Positions 1 through 8,960 of a stretch of DNA of 64,000 nucleotides are shown here, piece by piece. Numbering within the stretch: the first letter of the stretch is position 1; each line of letters begins with the position of its first letter. Both the position numbers and the translations under genes were made by a program. Source of the stretch: Thalassobius sp. Cn5-15 (GTDB taxonomy: Bacteria; Pseudomonadota; Alphaproteobacteria; Rhodobacterales; Rhodobacteraceae); the NCBI RefSeq assembly GCF_022347685.1, contig NZ_JAKRGF010000007.1:90503-154502 (forward strand), in the 5' to 3' direction. The notes beneath the pieces were generated by a model that saw only the letters and a program-made list of their open reading frames with translations, was not told where the DNA came from and made no database searches.

Positions 1-195
1 CAACGCCGTCACTGGCCGCAAGCCTGGGGATTGATCGTATGTGGAATTCCCATTCTGGGCTTTGTGGTCTATGAGCATGGGCCTTGGCTGGGCCTCTTGG
101 TTCTTGCTGGCGCGATGTCAGTGCTGCGCTGGCCGGTGATCTTTCTGCTGCGGCGGATAAAACGAATGATGAGAAGACGTGATGAAACTGCCTGA
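1..195 (+). CDS. DUF2484-like small membrane protein, 3' part
   Basis: Frame 1 is open from the window edge to a TGA at 193-195. The visible 64 residues hold two hydrophobic stretches (around [12 protein letters not shown] and [22 protein letters not shown]) and end in a very basic tail ([15 protein letters not shown]). A small DUF2484 membrane protein commonly sits immediately before murB in Rhodobacteraceae, and size, hydrophobicity and position fit. The 3' end overlaps the murB start by about 14 bases, which suggests translational coupling. The start lies outside the window. The family assignment rests mainly on synteny and hydropathy. Confidence 0.6.
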   Translation, partial: QRRHWPQAWGLIVCGIPILGFVVYEHGPWLGLLVLAGAMSVLRWPVIFLLRRIKRMMRRRDETA

Positions 196-1117
196 AACAT
201 TGCCTGAGGTGCGGGGCAAGCTGTCCCATGACAAACGGATGAGCACGCTCACGTGGCTGCGAGTGGGTGGGCCGGCGGATGTGCTGTTCCAGCCGGCTGA
301 TCTTGCGGATCTGCAGGCGTTTCTGGCCGCTCTGCCTGCCGATGTGCCGGTGTTCCCGATGGGCGTTGGCAGCAACCTGATTGTACGAGACGGTGGCATG
401 CGGGCCGTCGTCATCCGTCTGGGGCGTGGGTTTAATGAGATTGTGATTGATGGCAACCGCGTCACCGCAGGTGCCGCCGCGCTGGATGCGCATGTGGCGC
501 GCAAGGCGGCAGCGGCGGGGCTGGACCTGACCTTCCTGCGCACCATTCCGGGCGCTGTGGGTGGTGCGGTGCGTATGAACGCTGGCTGCTATGGCGCCTA
601 TGTCGCTGACGTTCTGGTCAGCGCCCGTGCGGTGACGCGCAGCGGCGAACTGGTCACGCTAACTCCTGAGGATTTGCAATTCACCTACCGCCAGTCCAGC
701 CTGCCAGAGGGCTGGGTGCTGGTTGATGCCACGTTTGAAGCCCCCGCAGGTGATGCGGCTGAGCTGGAGGCACGGATGGTGGATCAACTGGCCAAGCGCG
801 ATGCGACCCAGCCGACAAAAGAACGCAGCGCAGGCAGCACCTTTCGCAACCCGTCGGGGTTCTCTTCGACCGGAAGGGCAGACGATGTGCATGACCTGAA
901 GGCGTGGAAAGTCATCGATGATGCAGGCATGCGCGGCGCCCGAAAGGGTGGGGCGCAGATGAGCGAGAAGCATTCGAACTTCCTCATCAACGCAGGTGAT
1001 GCGACGGCAGCGGACCTTGAGGGCCTAGGAGAAGAGGTCATAAAAAAGGTTTACGAAAATAGTGGCATCACGCTACACTGGGAAATCATGCGGATCGGTG
1101 AATCGCAAACTGAATAA
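182..1117 (+). CDS. murB: UDP-N-acetylenolpyruvoylglucosamine reductase MurB
   Basis: A 311-residue FAD enzyme that reduces UDP-GlcNAc-enolpyruvate to UDP-MurNAc in the cytoplasm, the second committed step of peptidoglycan precursor synthesis. The N-terminal FAD-binding part shows the family signatures [25 protein letters not shown] and the glycine-rich [17 protein letters not shown] (about residues 120-140); the C-terminal part has [12 protein letters not shown], containing the catalytic serine context, and [14 protein letters not shown] at 182 follows AGAAG and overlaps the preceding DUF2484-like gene; a GTG directly before it (179) is an alternative start. Length is normal for the short alphaproteobacterial MurB type. 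Confidence 0.97.
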   Translation: MKLPETLPEVRGKLSHDKRMSTLTWLRVGGPADVLFQPADLADLQAFLAALPADVPVFPMGVGSNLIVRDGGMRAVVIRLGRGFNEIVIDGNRVTAGAAALDAHVARKAAAAGLDLTFLRTIPGAVGGAVRMNAGCYGAYVADVLVSARAVTRSGELVTLTPEDLQFTYRQSSLPEGWVLVDATFEAPAGDAAELEARMVDQLAKRDATQPTKERSAGSTFRNPSGFSSTGRADDVHDLKAWKVIDDAGMRGARKGGAQMSEKHSNFLINAGDATAADLEGLGEEVIKKVYENSGITLHWEIMRIGESQTE

Positions 1118-1138
1118 GAGCGCGCAACGCGCCACTAC

Positions 1139-1158
1139 GCGGGAAAAAATATTCCCGC
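1139..1158 (+). other. Hairpin in the murB-ddl gap
   Basis: A perfect 7-bp inverted repeat, GCGGGAA (1139-1145) and TTCCCGC (1152-1158), encloses a 6-base loop. It is followed by an A/T-rich stretch that includes TATAAT at 1159-1164 but no T-run, so it is not a clear intrinsic terminator. It may shape the 5' leader of ddl or overlap a promoter. No matching -35 element is obvious. Confidence 0.4.
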
Positions 1159-1187
1159 TATAATAATAAAAAATGCAGTGAAAATGG

Positions 1188-1199
1188 CCGTTTAAACGG
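1188..1199. repeat. 12-bp perfect palindrome upstream of ddl
   Basis: CCGTTTAAACGG is a perfect palindrome ending 24 bases before the ddl ATG and just upstream of its ribosome binding site (GAGG at 1210-1213). It could be a regulator half-site pair or a leader hairpin; nothing else identifies the ligand. Confidence 0.35.
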
Positions 1200-1223
1200 T
1201 TAGTAGTTTGAGGCAATTTGGGT

Positions 1224-2138
1224 ATGTCGAGCAGGACAAACCCTCTGATCGTCGTCCTGAAAGGGGGCACTTCGGCGGAACGCGAAGTGTCACTGAGTAC
1301 GGGTCACGAGTGCGCGAAGGCGCTAGAGGGCGAAGGTTTTAAAGTTATTGAGGTCGATGCTGGCCCGGATCTGGCCGTACGGCTGGCAGAAATTGCCCCT
1401 GATGTGGTGTTCAACGCGCTGCATGGTCGCTGGGGCGAGGATGGCTGTGTGCAGGGCGTTCTTGAATGGATGCACATTCCCTATACGCATTCCGGCGTTC
1501 TGGCGTCCGCCCTTGCTATGGACAAGGAGCGCTCGAAGCAGACCTATGTAGCCGCAGATCTTCCTGTCGCCGCCAGCGTGTTGGCCACCAAGGCAGAGGT
1601 GGAGGCCGCGCATGTGATGGCTCCGCCCTATGTGGTGAAACCTTATAACGAAGGCTCCTCTGTCGGGGTGTATCTGGTGAATGAGGCGGCCAATGGCCCG
1701 CCGAAACTGTCGGATGACATGCCCGAAGTGTTGATGGTCGAAGCTTTTGTGCCGGGTCGTGAATTGACCGCCACTGTGATGGGCGAGCGCTGCCTTGGTG
1801 TGACGGATATCCTCACTGATGGCTGGTATGACTATGATGCCAAGTACAAGACAGGCGGATCGCGCCATGTCTTGCCCGCCGAAGTGCCTGCCGAAATTTA
1901 CGCCGCTTGCGAAGACTACGCCCTGCGCGCCCACCAGGCGCTGGGATGCCGTGGTGTCAGCCGCACTGATTTCCGCTGGGATGAGGAAAAAGGCCTGTCT
2001 GGTCTGATCCTCCTTGAAACCAACACGCAACCAGGGATGACGCCCACATCGCTCAGCCCTGAACAGGCGGCGCTGCAGGGGATGACATTCGGTCAGTTCT
2101 GTAGGTGGATGGTGGAGGATGCGTCATGCGACAGGTGA
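1224..2138 (+). CDS. ddl: D-alanine--D-alanine ligase
   Basis: A 304-residue cytoplasmic ATP-grasp ligase making the D-Ala-D-Ala dipeptide for the muropeptide stem. Visible motifs are the N-terminal LKGGTSAEREVSLSTG, the NALHGRWGEDG segment, PYVVKPYNEGSSVGVYLV in the ATP-grasp fold and the metal-binding LLETNTQPGMTPTSLSPEQA near the end. ATG 1224 is preferred over an upstream TTG (1218) because GAGG at 1210-1213 is well spaced from it. The 3' end overlaps ftsQ by 13 bases, typical of the dcw cluster. Confidence 0.96.
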   Translation: MSSRTNPLIVVLKGGTSAEREVSLSTGHECAKALEGEGFKVIEVDAGPDLAVRLAEIAPDVVFNALHGRWGEDGCVQGVLEWMHIPYTHSGVLASALAMDKERSKQTYVAADLPVAASVLATKAEVEAAHVMAPPYVVKPYNEGSSVGVYLVNEAANGPPKLSDDMPEVLMVEAFVPGRELTATVMGERCLGVTDILTDGWYDYDAKYKTGGSRHVLPAEVPAEIYAACEDYALRAHQALGCRGVSRTDFRWDEEKGLSGLILLETNTQPGMTPTSLSPEQAALQGMTFGQFCRWMVEDASCDR

Positions 2139-3103
2139 CCCCACCGCTGACCAGTCCGCAGCAGATGCAGTCAGACGCGCAGCCGCCGCAGGAACATCTG
2201 CCGGGCATGGCGCGTCTGCGCCACAGCAGCCAACAACAGTCCCAACGTCCCGCCATAGATCCAGCGCCGTCGCGCTGGTCTTATCGCTTTCAGCGTCTGA
2301 TGTTGACACCTCTGTTCCGGTTTGCCCTTCGCGTCGGTCTGCCGATGGGGGCAGCTTTCACGGCTGGCATGCTCTATTTCGCGGACCAAGATCGGCGCGA
2401 TGGGTTCCGTCTGTGGGTGGCGGATGTGAAGACCAGTATCAAGACGCGACCTGAATTCATGCTGCAAACAATGCAGATCGAAGGCGCAGGAGCGTCGGTG
2501 TCACAGGATATCGACGAGGTGATTGCGGTCGATTTCCCTGTCAGTTCCTTTGATCTGGATTTGGACGCTATGCGTCAGCGGCTGGCGGAGCTGCCTGCGG
2601 TAAAAGATGTGTCACTGCGCGTGCGTGACGGTGGTGTGCTGCGTGTGGTGATTACTGAACGGGTGCCGCAACTGCTGTGGCGCACCCGTCACGGTTTGGC
2701 ACTGCTGGACGGGCATGGCAATTACGTAGGCCAGGCCGAAGAGGGCCGCACCGCCTATCCTGCCCTGCCGCTGATTGTCGGTGAAGGTGCCGATCTGGCT
2801 GTGCCCGAGGCGCTGGAATTGATTTCTGTATTGGGGCCGTTGGCACCGCGCACCTTGGGGGTTGTGCGCATGGGCGAGCGGCGCTGGGACATCGTGCTGG
2901 ATCAGGATCAACGCATCCTGTTGCCAGAAGAAGGCGCCGTGCAGGCGTTGCAGCGTGTGATTGCCCTCAATCAGGTGCAGGACGTGATGCAGCGCGATCT
3001 GGCGCAGGTGGACGTGCGTCTGGGCGATCGCCCTACCATTCGCATGAACGAAGCCGCAGTGGAACAGTGGTGGCGTAGCAATAAGATCGGGTTCGAGGAT
3101 TAA
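2126..3103 (+). CDS. ftsQ: Cell division protein FtsQ
   Basis: A 325-residue bitopic inner-membrane divisome protein that links early and late division proteins. It has a long proline/glutamine-rich cytoplasmic N-terminus (about 75 residues), one transmembrane helix near residues 78-98 (FALRVGLPMGAAFTAGMLYF), then a POTRA-like region (VDFPVSSFDLDLDAMRQRLAELPAV with the conserved ERVPQLLWR) and the beta domain. ATG 2126 has TGGAGG 7 bases upstream (2113-2118) and lies inside the ddl 3' end; an upstream in-frame ATG at 2105 has no good site. Position between ddl and ftsA agrees. Confidence 0.93.
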   Translation: MRQVTPPLTSPQQMQSDAQPPQEHLPGMARLRHSSQQQSQRPAIDPAPSRWSYRFQRLMLTPLFRFALRVGLPMGAAFTAGMLYFADQDRRDGFRLWVADVKTSIKTRPEFMLQTMQIEGAGASVSQDIDEVIAVDFPVSSFDLDLDAMRQRLAELPAVKDVSLRVRDGGVLRVVITERVPQLLWRTRHGLALLDGHGNYVGQAEEGRTAYPALPLIVGEGADLAVPEALELISVLGPLAPRTLGVVRMGERRWDIVLDQDQRILLPEEGAVQALQRVIALNQVQDVMQRDLAQVDVRLGDRPTIRMNEAAVEQWWRSNKIGFED

Positions 3104-3107
3104 GGGT

Positions 3108-4445
3108 ATGTTTGATCTTTATGACAGCCAGCGGGCAATGCGAAACATGCGAAAGGCGGCGATGCAACGGGGCGTCGTGGCCATTTTGGATGTAGGCAGC
3201 TCGAAAATCGCCTGTCTGGTGCTGCGTTTTGACGGCACCTCCGGTAGCGGCTTTGAGGCAGAGGGCGTCGGGTCACTTGCAGGGCAGGCGGGCTTTCGCG
3301 TTATTGGTGCCGCAACCACCCGTTCGCGCGGGGTGAAGTTCGGCGAAATCAATGCGATGGGTGAAACCGAACGCGCCATCCGCACCGCCTTGCAGGCGGC
3401 GCAGAAGATGGCGAACATCCGTGTTGATCATGTGATCGCCTGTTTTTCGGGGGCAGAACCGCGCAGCTACGGTCTGACCGGTGCGATTGATCTGCAGGGG
3501 CAGATCGTCAGTGAGCAAGATATTTCGCAGGTCCTGGCCTCTTGTGATGTGCCCGACTACGGCATGGGCCGTGAGGTGCTGCATGCGCATCCGGTGAATT
3601 TCTCTCTCGATCATCGCTCTGGCCTGTCGGATCCGCGCGGGCAACTGGGCAATCGCCTGTCCACCGATCTGCACATGCTAACGGTGGATGCGGCGGTTGT
3701 GCAGAACCTCGCCCATTGTATCAAGCGCTGCGATATGGAGTTGGCGGGTGTTGCATCCGCCGCTTATGTCAGCGGCATCTCTGCACTGGTCGAGGATGAG
3801 CAGGAACTGGGCGCGGCCTGTATCGATATGGGAGGCGGGGCGACCTCGATCTCTATCTTTATGAAAAAACATATGATCTTTGCCGATGCTGTGCGCATGG
3901 GGGGGGATCATGTGACCAATGATATTTCCATGGGTCTTTCGGTGCCGCACGCCACGGCGGAGCGAATCAAGACCTTCTACGGTGGCGTTGTGGCCACCGG
4001 CATGGACGATCGTGAGATGATCGAAACCGGCGGAGACACCGGTGACTGGGAACATGATCGTCGTTCCGTCAGCCGAGCCGAGCTGATCGGCATCATGCGT
4101 CCGCGTGTTGAGGAAATCCTGGAAGAGGCGCGCGCCCGTCTGGATGCCGCAGGGTTTGACCATATGCCCAGCCAACAGATTGTGCTGACCGGTGGTGGCA
4201 GTCAGACCCCCGGTTTGGATGGGTTAGCCAGCCGCATATTGGGTCAGCAGGTGCGACTGGGTCGACCGTTGCGCGTGCATGGTCTGCCACAGGCGGCGAC
4301 CGGTCCTGGCTTTGCGTCTGCGGTGGGGATGTGCCTCTTCGCAGCGAACCCGCAAGACGAATGGTGGGATTTTGAGGCGCCACTGGACCGTACGTCGAAC
4401 CGGACGTTCAAGCGCGCCATGCGTTGGTTCAAAGAGAACTGGTAA
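3108..4445 (+). CDS. ftsA: Cell division protein FtsA
   Basis: A 445-residue actin-like ATPase that tethers FtsZ to the inner membrane and recruits later divisome proteins. ATPase signatures are visible: phosphate 1 VAILDVGSSKIACLVL, GAACIDMGGGATSISIF for phosphate 2, and IVLTGGGSQTPGLDGLA for the adenosine motif. The SHS2/1C region lies between them (EINAMGETERAIRTALQAAQ). The C-terminus ends in an amphipathic, basic tail (RTFKRAMRWFKENW), the usual membrane-targeting helix. It begins 4 bases after the ftsQ stop. Confidence 0.97.
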   Translation: MFDLYDSQRAMRNMRKAAMQRGVVAILDVGSSKIACLVLRFDGTSGSGFEAEGVGSLAGQAGFRVIGAATTRSRGVKFGEINAMGETERAIRTALQAAQKMANIRVDHVIACFSGAEPRSYGLTGAIDLQGQIVSEQDISQVLASCDVPDYGMGREVLHAHPVNFSLDHRSGLSDPRGQLGNRLSTDLHMLTVDAAVVQNLAHCIKRCDMELAGVASAAYVSGISALVEDEQELGAACIDMGGGATSISIFMKKHMIFADAVRMGGDHVTNDISMGLSVPHATAERIKTFYGGVVATGMDDREMIETGGDTGDWEHDRRSVSRAELIGIMRPRVEEILEEARARLDAAGFDHMPSQQIVLTGGGSQTPGLDGLASRILGQQVRLGRPLRVHGLPQAATGPGFASAVGMCLFAANPQDEWWDFEAPLDRTSNRTFKRAMRWFKENW

Positions 4446-4833
4446 GATCATACGTTACGTCTGCACCCGCGCCGTTGTCATTTTCGGGTGACAGCGGGGC
4501 AGGCTGGGGATAACTGTCGGGCGCGATCTGCGAACACGACAGAGGATTTGAGGACGACCGCAGGCCTTCCGGCCAAGATTGAGAAACGAAATATCCGCGT
4601 CAACCTGGCTTCATTAAGGACCAGTTTGTGCGTCGATGGCGTCTGGCCGTCAAAAAACCGCTATATCTGCGTCAGTCGGCAAGATCCCGCAGGCACAGTT
4701 GGGGAATACCCCATATTTCGTGGCTTTTTTGCGTTTTTTTCGTGACGCATGGGTTGGTTCTCGTTACCATCAAGGGTAATAGGCAGAAAAACACCTGCGC
4801 AATGCAGGAACCAGATATCAGGCGGACAGATCC
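4446..4833 (+). promoter_or_regulatory. ftsA-ftsZ intergenic region with candidate ftsZ promoter
   Basis: This 388-base gap holds no convincing gene; the open frames have atypical composition and no start context. A sigma70-like pair, TTGGTT at 4754-4759 and TAATAG at 4777-4782 with 17-base spacing, precedes ftsZ by about 50 bases. A weak TGTCA/TGACA hairpin lies near 4476-4492. An ftsZ-specific promoter in this gap is common in alphaproteobacteria. I looked for a full CtrA box (TTAA-N7-TTAA) and found only a single half-site near 4614. GGCGGA upstream of 4834 serves as the ribosome binding site. Confidence 0.4.
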
Positions 4834-6609
4834 ATGACATTGAACCTCTCGGTGCCCGGGCACGATGATTTGAAACCCCGTATCACTGTCTTTGGCGTCG
4901 GTGGGGCCGGCGGCAACGCTGTGAACAACATGATCGAAAAAGACCTTTCCGGGGTGGATTTCGTGGTCGCCAACACCGATGCGCAGGCACTGCAACAGTC
5001 CAGCGCACAGGCCCGCATCCAGCTGGGCGTGAAGGCCACCGAAGGTCTGGGCGCAGGCGCGCGTGCCACCGTTGGCGCTGCCGCAGCTGAAGAAAGCATT
5101 GAACAGATTGTTGATCATCTGGCCGGCGCACACATGTGCTTTATCACCGCCGGTATGGGCGGCGGCACCGGCACTGGTGCAGCTCCGATCATCGCACAGG
5201 CGGCCCGTGAGCTGGGTGTGCTGACTGTTGGTGTTGTCACCAAGCCTTTCCAGTTCGAAGGCGCAAAGCGTATGCGCCAAGCGGAAGAGGGCGTCGAAAC
5301 CCTGCAGAAGATGGTTGATACGCTGATCATCATTCCGAACCAGAACCTGTTCCGTCTGGCCAACGAAAAAACCACCTTCACCGAAGCGTTTTCGATGGCG
5401 GATGATGTCCTCTATCAGGGCGTGAAGGGCGTGACTGACTTGATGGTCCGTCCGGGTCTGATCAACCTCGACTTCGCGGACGTTCGCGCCGTGATGGATG
5501 AGATGGGCAAAGCGATGATGGGCACCGGCGAGGCAACGGGTGAAGATCGCGCTATTCAGGCCGCTGAGAAAGCGATTGCCAACCCGCTCTTGGATGAAAT
5601 CTCGTTGCGCGGTGCGAAGGGCGTTCTGATCAACATCACGGGTGGTCATGACCTGACCCTGTTCGAACTGGACGAAGCTGCCAATCGTATTCGCGAAGAG
5701 GTGGATCCGGAGGCGAACATCATCGTCGGGTCGACTCTTGATACTGATCTGGACGGAGGCATGCGTGTTTCTGTCGTTGCGACCGGGATCGACGCCTCTG
5801 AAATGTTGCAGGACATTCCGGTGCCGCGCCGGTCGATGGCTGCACCTCTGACCCAGACCACCAGCGTCGAAGAGGCGAAAGCCGCTCCCGCCCCGGAGCC
5901 TGCTGCGCCAGCCCCAGTTGCGCCGACCATCGAAACCGTGCAGCCGGTACAGGCTCAAGCGCAGTCTCAAGTGCAGTCTCCGAGTCCCGCAGACGGTCCG
6001 GCTGAACCGAGCCTGTTTGGTGATCTGGACGCACAACAAGCTGCTGCGCAGGAGCAGATGGAAGATATTTTCCAAGAAGATCACGCGCCCCAGCAATTCC
6101 AGCAGCCTGTGCAACAGCAGTCCTTTGCCCCTCAAGACAACGATCTGCCGCCGCCGGCCTACCAGCCGCAGCCGCAGTTCCAGCCGCGCGCCGATGCAAT
6201 TGAAGCCCGCCCCGAGGATACCGCGGCTCAATTTGTTGCACCGCAAGCCGCCCCTGCCGGTCAACCTTCGCCAGAGGCGATGGCCCGTCTGCAAGCAGCC
6301 GTGCACAACCAGCCCAAGGTTCAGCAGCAGCCTGTTCACCAGCAGCAACCTTTGCAGCAGCGTCAGTCGCAAGAACCGGCAGAGCAGGAACGCCCGCGCT
6401 TTGGCTTGAATTCGCTGATCAACCGCATGACCGGCCACGCTGCCGAGCCGCAGCAGCCTGCCCAGCAGCGCGCGCAGCCCTCGATGGGAATGCCTGCACA
6501 GCAGGCCCAACAGGTGCAGCATGCACAGCAGGTGCAGCCGGAATATGAGGATGAGGTTGAACAAGACCGCATTGAGATCCCGGCCTTCCTGCGTCGTCAG
6601 GCAAACTAA
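4834..6609 (+). CDS. ftsZ: Cell division protein FtsZ with long Q/P-rich linker
   Basis: A 591-residue tubulin-like GTPase that forms the cytokinetic ring. The GTPase domain (residues about 10-320) shows [14 protein letters not shown], the tubulin signature [10 protein letters not shown] and [11 protein letters not shown] with the T7-loop aspartate. Residues about 340-570 form a low-complexity linker rich in Q, P and A, much longer than in E. coli FtsZ (383 residues in all). The conserved C-terminal peptide [12 protein letters not shown], which binds FtsA, is intact. A strong terminator follows. Confidence 0.98.
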   Translation: MTLNLSVPGHDDLKPRITVFGVGGAGGNAVNNMIEKDLSGVDFVVANTDAQALQQSSAQARIQLGVKATEGLGAGARATVGAAAAEESIEQIVDHLAGAHMCFITAGMGGGTGTGAAPIIAQAARELGVLTVGVVTKPFQFEGAKRMRQAEEGVETLQKMVDTLIIIPNQNLFRLANEKTTFTEAFSMADDVLYQGVKGVTDLMVRPGLINLDFADVRAVMDEMGKAMMGTGEATGEDRAIQAAEKAIANPLLDEISLRGAKGVLINITGGHDLTLFELDEAANRIREEVDPEANIIVGSTLDTDLDGGMRVSVVATGIDASEMLQDIPVPRRSMAAPLTQTTSVEEAKAAPAPEPAAPAPVAPTIETVQPVQAQAQSQVQSPSPADGPAEPSLFGDLDAQQAAAQEQMEDIFQEDHAPQQFQQPVQQQSFAPQDNDLPPPAYQPQPQFQPRADAIEARPEDTAAQFVAPQAAPAGQPSPEAMARLQAAVHNQPKVQQQPVHQQQPLQQRQSQEPAEQERPRFGLNSLINRMTGHAAEPQQPAQQRAQPSMGMPAQQAQQVQHAQQVQPEYEDEVEQDRIEIPAFLRRQAN

Positions 6610-6652
6610 CGTAACGACACGACTAATCCTGTAAGGTTTGTTACAGAAAATT

Positions 6653-6683
6653 GAGCCGCCTTCGGGCGGCTTTTTTCGTTTTT
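6653..6683 (+). terminator. Intrinsic terminator after ftsZ
   Basis: GCCGCC and GGCGGC form a GC-rich stem closed by a TTCG tetraloop (6661-6664), directly followed by TTTTTT and a second T-run. It begins 44 bases after the ftsZ stop and ends the dcw transcript ahead of lpxC. Confidence 0.92.
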
Positions 6684-6834
6684 TATTAGTGCCTTATTGA
6701 ATTTTGAGCGGATTTCGGCGCACGGGTAAAACCGATGTTTCAATACGTTGCAAAGATTGAGTTGAGGCGGGCGGGGCACGGATGTACCAAGATGCCGCAC
6801 CTGCGCAATCGGGTGCCAATATTTGGGGACTATC

Positions 6835-7758
6835 GTGCAAAACACCGTGACACAGCCGGTCACATTCACCGGCGTAGGGCTACATTCCGGGCAACCGGTC
6901 CAAATGACTGTCCGTCCGGCTGCGCCGGGCACAGGTATCTGGTTCCGTCGTACCGATGTAACCGATCGTGATCCGATGCTCCCCGCGCGTTATGATGCTG
7001 TGAACCAATCCCCGCTGTGCACTCTGCTGGAAAACGGTGACGGCACTACGCTGTCGACTGTCGAACACATCATGGCTGCTCTGGCGGGCTGCGGTATTCA
7101 CAATGCGCAGATCGATGTTGATGGTCCAGAGGTTCCGATTCTCGACGGCAGCTCGGCGCAGTTTGTGCGTGAGCTCCTGACCGCTGGCCTTGAGCCGCAA
7201 GACGCGCCGGTACAGGTGATTGAGGTGCTGAAACCGGTAGAGGTTCGCAAGGGGGATGCTTGGGCGCGTCTGACACCTGCGGATGAGTTGCGTATTGATT
7301 TCCACATCGACTTTGCTGTTGCCGCTATTGGTGTGCAGGAAAAGCATCTGCGGATGGCCAATGGTGCCTTCGTTCGCGAATTGAGCGATAGCCGCACCTT
7401 CTGCCTGCGCTCTGAGGTGGACTGGATGCAGGAAAACGGTCTGGCTCTTGGTGGCGTGGCTGGCGAAAATGCCGTGGTTTTTGACGGCGCCCTGGTCGAA
7501 AGCGGCAAGGGGTTGCGTCACATGGATGAGCCTGTGCGCCATAAAATGCTGGATGCTCTGGGCGATCTGGCACTGGCCGGCGCGCCGCTGCTCGCCCATT
7601 ATACCGGCCACCGTGCCGGTCATGGCATCACCAACGATCTGCTGCGTGCGCTGTTTTCTCGTCCCGATGCCTACCGTATTGTGACCTGTGACACCGCCAT
7701 GATGGACCGTTTGCCAGGCGCAGGCGTGCATCTGGACGAAGTGCCCGCAATCCTCTGA
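6835..7758 (+). CDS. lpxC: UDP-3-O-acyl-N-acetylglucosamine deacetylase LpxC
   Basis: A 307-residue zinc metalloamidase catalysing the committed step of lipid A synthesis. Motifs: FTGVGLHSGQPV near the N-terminus, LSTVEHIMAALAGCGI with the first zinc histidine, VPILDGSSAQFV, and H-x(3)-D in PVRHKMLDALGDLALAG giving the remaining zinc ligands. The active-site histidine region HYTGHRAGHGITNDLL is also intact. I prefer GTG 6835 (GGGG 6 bases upstream; family N-termini begin MQ) over the in-frame TTG at 6823. Confidence 0.96.
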   Translation: MQNTVTQPVTFTGVGLHSGQPVQMTVRPAAPGTGIWFRRTDVTDRDPMLPARYDAVNQSPLCTLLENGDGTTLSTVEHIMAALAGCGIHNAQIDVDGPEVPILDGSSAQFVRELLTAGLEPQDAPVQVIEVLKPVEVRKGDAWARLTPADELRIDFHIDFAVAAIGVQEKHLRMANGAFVRELSDSRTFCLRSEVDWMQENGLALGGVAGENAVVFDGALVESGKGLRHMDEPVRHKMLDALGDLALAGAPLLAHYTGHRAGHGITNDLLRALFSRPDAYRIVTCDTAMMDRLPGAGVHLDEVPAIL

Positions 7759-8031
7759 TCCCTCACATTACCTGTCTGACAGGGCAGGGCTGTGTCATGC
7801 GTCACAACACGCGCGGCGCACCGAAAAGTGATCGGTGTGGCGGAAACCTTGTATCTTCAACACCCTTGGACACAAAGATAAAAGCGGCTGGCCGCTGTTT
7901 TGGCGCGAAAGCGGGCGGCGTTCTGGCGAAATCCCGCCAAAGACGTTTTGCACCGCAATTATCTGTGCTAGGACCACAGGACGCATCGCGATATGACAGC
8001 GGTGGAAGTGCAGATAAGGGTGAGGCAGATC

Positions 8032-8892
8032 ATGACAGGCAGCACGTCGCGGATCGGGTCGGGCAAACGGGGCATTGCGGTGCTCCTGCTTGTGACGGCG
8101 CTGGCAGGCTGTGGCACCGATGCGGCGCTTGACCGCGGTGAGGTGCCGCTGGAGGAATTCAGCGCCGAGCAGATCTTTGGTCGCGGTGAATACGAATTAG
8201 AACGCCGCAAGCCAGATCGCGCCGCCTTCTATTTCGCTGAGATTGAGCGTCTTTACCCCTATTCCGAATGGGCCAAGCGTGGCGTGATCATGCAGGCGTT
8301 TTCCTATCATAAAGACAAGGATTACGAAAACAGCCGTGGCGCTGCACAGCGCTATATCGATTTCTACCCGCTGGAAGAAGATGCAGCCTATGCACAGTAC
8401 CTGCTGGCGCTGAGCTATTATGACCAAATCGACGAAGTGGGTCGCGATCAGAAGGTGACATTTGAAGCGCTGCAGGCCCTGCGCGTTGTGATCGAACGCT
8501 ACCCTGACAGCGAATACGCCCGTTCTGCGGTGCTGAAGTTTGATCTGGCCTATGATCACCTTGCTGGCAAAGAGATGGAAGTGGGCCGCTATTACCTGCG
8601 TCGTAATCATTTCCCTGCGTCGATCAATCGATTCCGTGTCGTTGTCGAAGAATTCCAGACAACCAGCCATGCCGCTGAGGCGCTCCATCGACTTGTGGAG
8701 GCTTACCTGTCCCTTGGCCTGACCGATGAGGCACAGACCGCAGGGGCGATTCTGGGCCATAACTTCCGCTCGACGGTATGGTATGAAGACAGTTACAAAT
8801 TGCTGACCGGACGCGGGCTGGATCTTGAGGCACAGGGCGACAACTGGTTGAACCAGATCTATCGCCAGACCCTGCAGGGCAAGTGGATCTGA
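8032..8892 (+). CDS. bamD: Outer membrane assembly lipoprotein BamD
   Basis: A 286-residue lipoprotein of the BAM complex that inserts beta-barrel proteins into the outer membrane. A basic, hydrophobic signal peptide ends in the lipobox LAGC, so the mature protein starts at that Cys. The rest is helical TPR-like repeats (FGRGEYELERRKPDRAAFYF, YSEWAKRGVIMQAFSYHKDKDY, YPDSEYARSAVLKFDLAYDHL). ATG 8032 is chosen because GAGGC precedes it and it puts the signal peptide at the N-terminus; an ATG at 7993 would add 13 residues in front. The position between lpxC and recN is conserved in the family. Confidence 0.95.
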   Translation: MTGSTSRIGSGKRGIAVLLLVTALAGCGTDAALDRGEVPLEEFSAEQIFGRGEYELERRKPDRAAFYFAEIERLYPYSEWAKRGVIMQAFSYHKDKDYENSRGAAQRYIDFYPLEEDAAYAQYLLALSYYDQIDEVGRDQKVTFEALQALRVVIERYPDSEYARSAVLKFDLAYDHLAGKEMEVGRYYLRRNHFPASINRFRVVVEEFQTTSHAAEALHRLVEAYLSLGLTDEAQTAGAILGHNFRSTVWYEDSYKLLTGRGLDLEAQGDNWLNQIYRQTLQGKWI

Positions 8893-8960
8893 TCTACTCC
8901 CTGTGTTTTGGTCCAAATAATGGCCCACACCTCGGGGCGAGCAGGAATAGGACATAAGAT

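Noticed and set aside
4488..4745. An 85-residue open frame in the ftsA-ftsZ gap
   Set aside because: No ribosome binding site, no domain, and it overlaps the likely ftsZ promoter region.
4672..6564. A 630-residue open frame on the minus strand opposite ftsZ
   Set aside because: It lies antisense to a certain ftsZ gene; its Leu/Arg-rich composition is the mirror of the Gln/Pro-rich FtsZ linker, and it has no domain.
6880..7731. Minus-strand frame opposite lpxC
   Set aside because: Shadow of lpxC, which has complete active-site motifs and conserved context.
7759..8031. Weak AGCGG/CCGCT hairpin followed by GTTTT as an lpxC terminator
   Set aside because: The stem is only five base pairs and the T-run is four bases; not convincing next to the strong terminators in this window.
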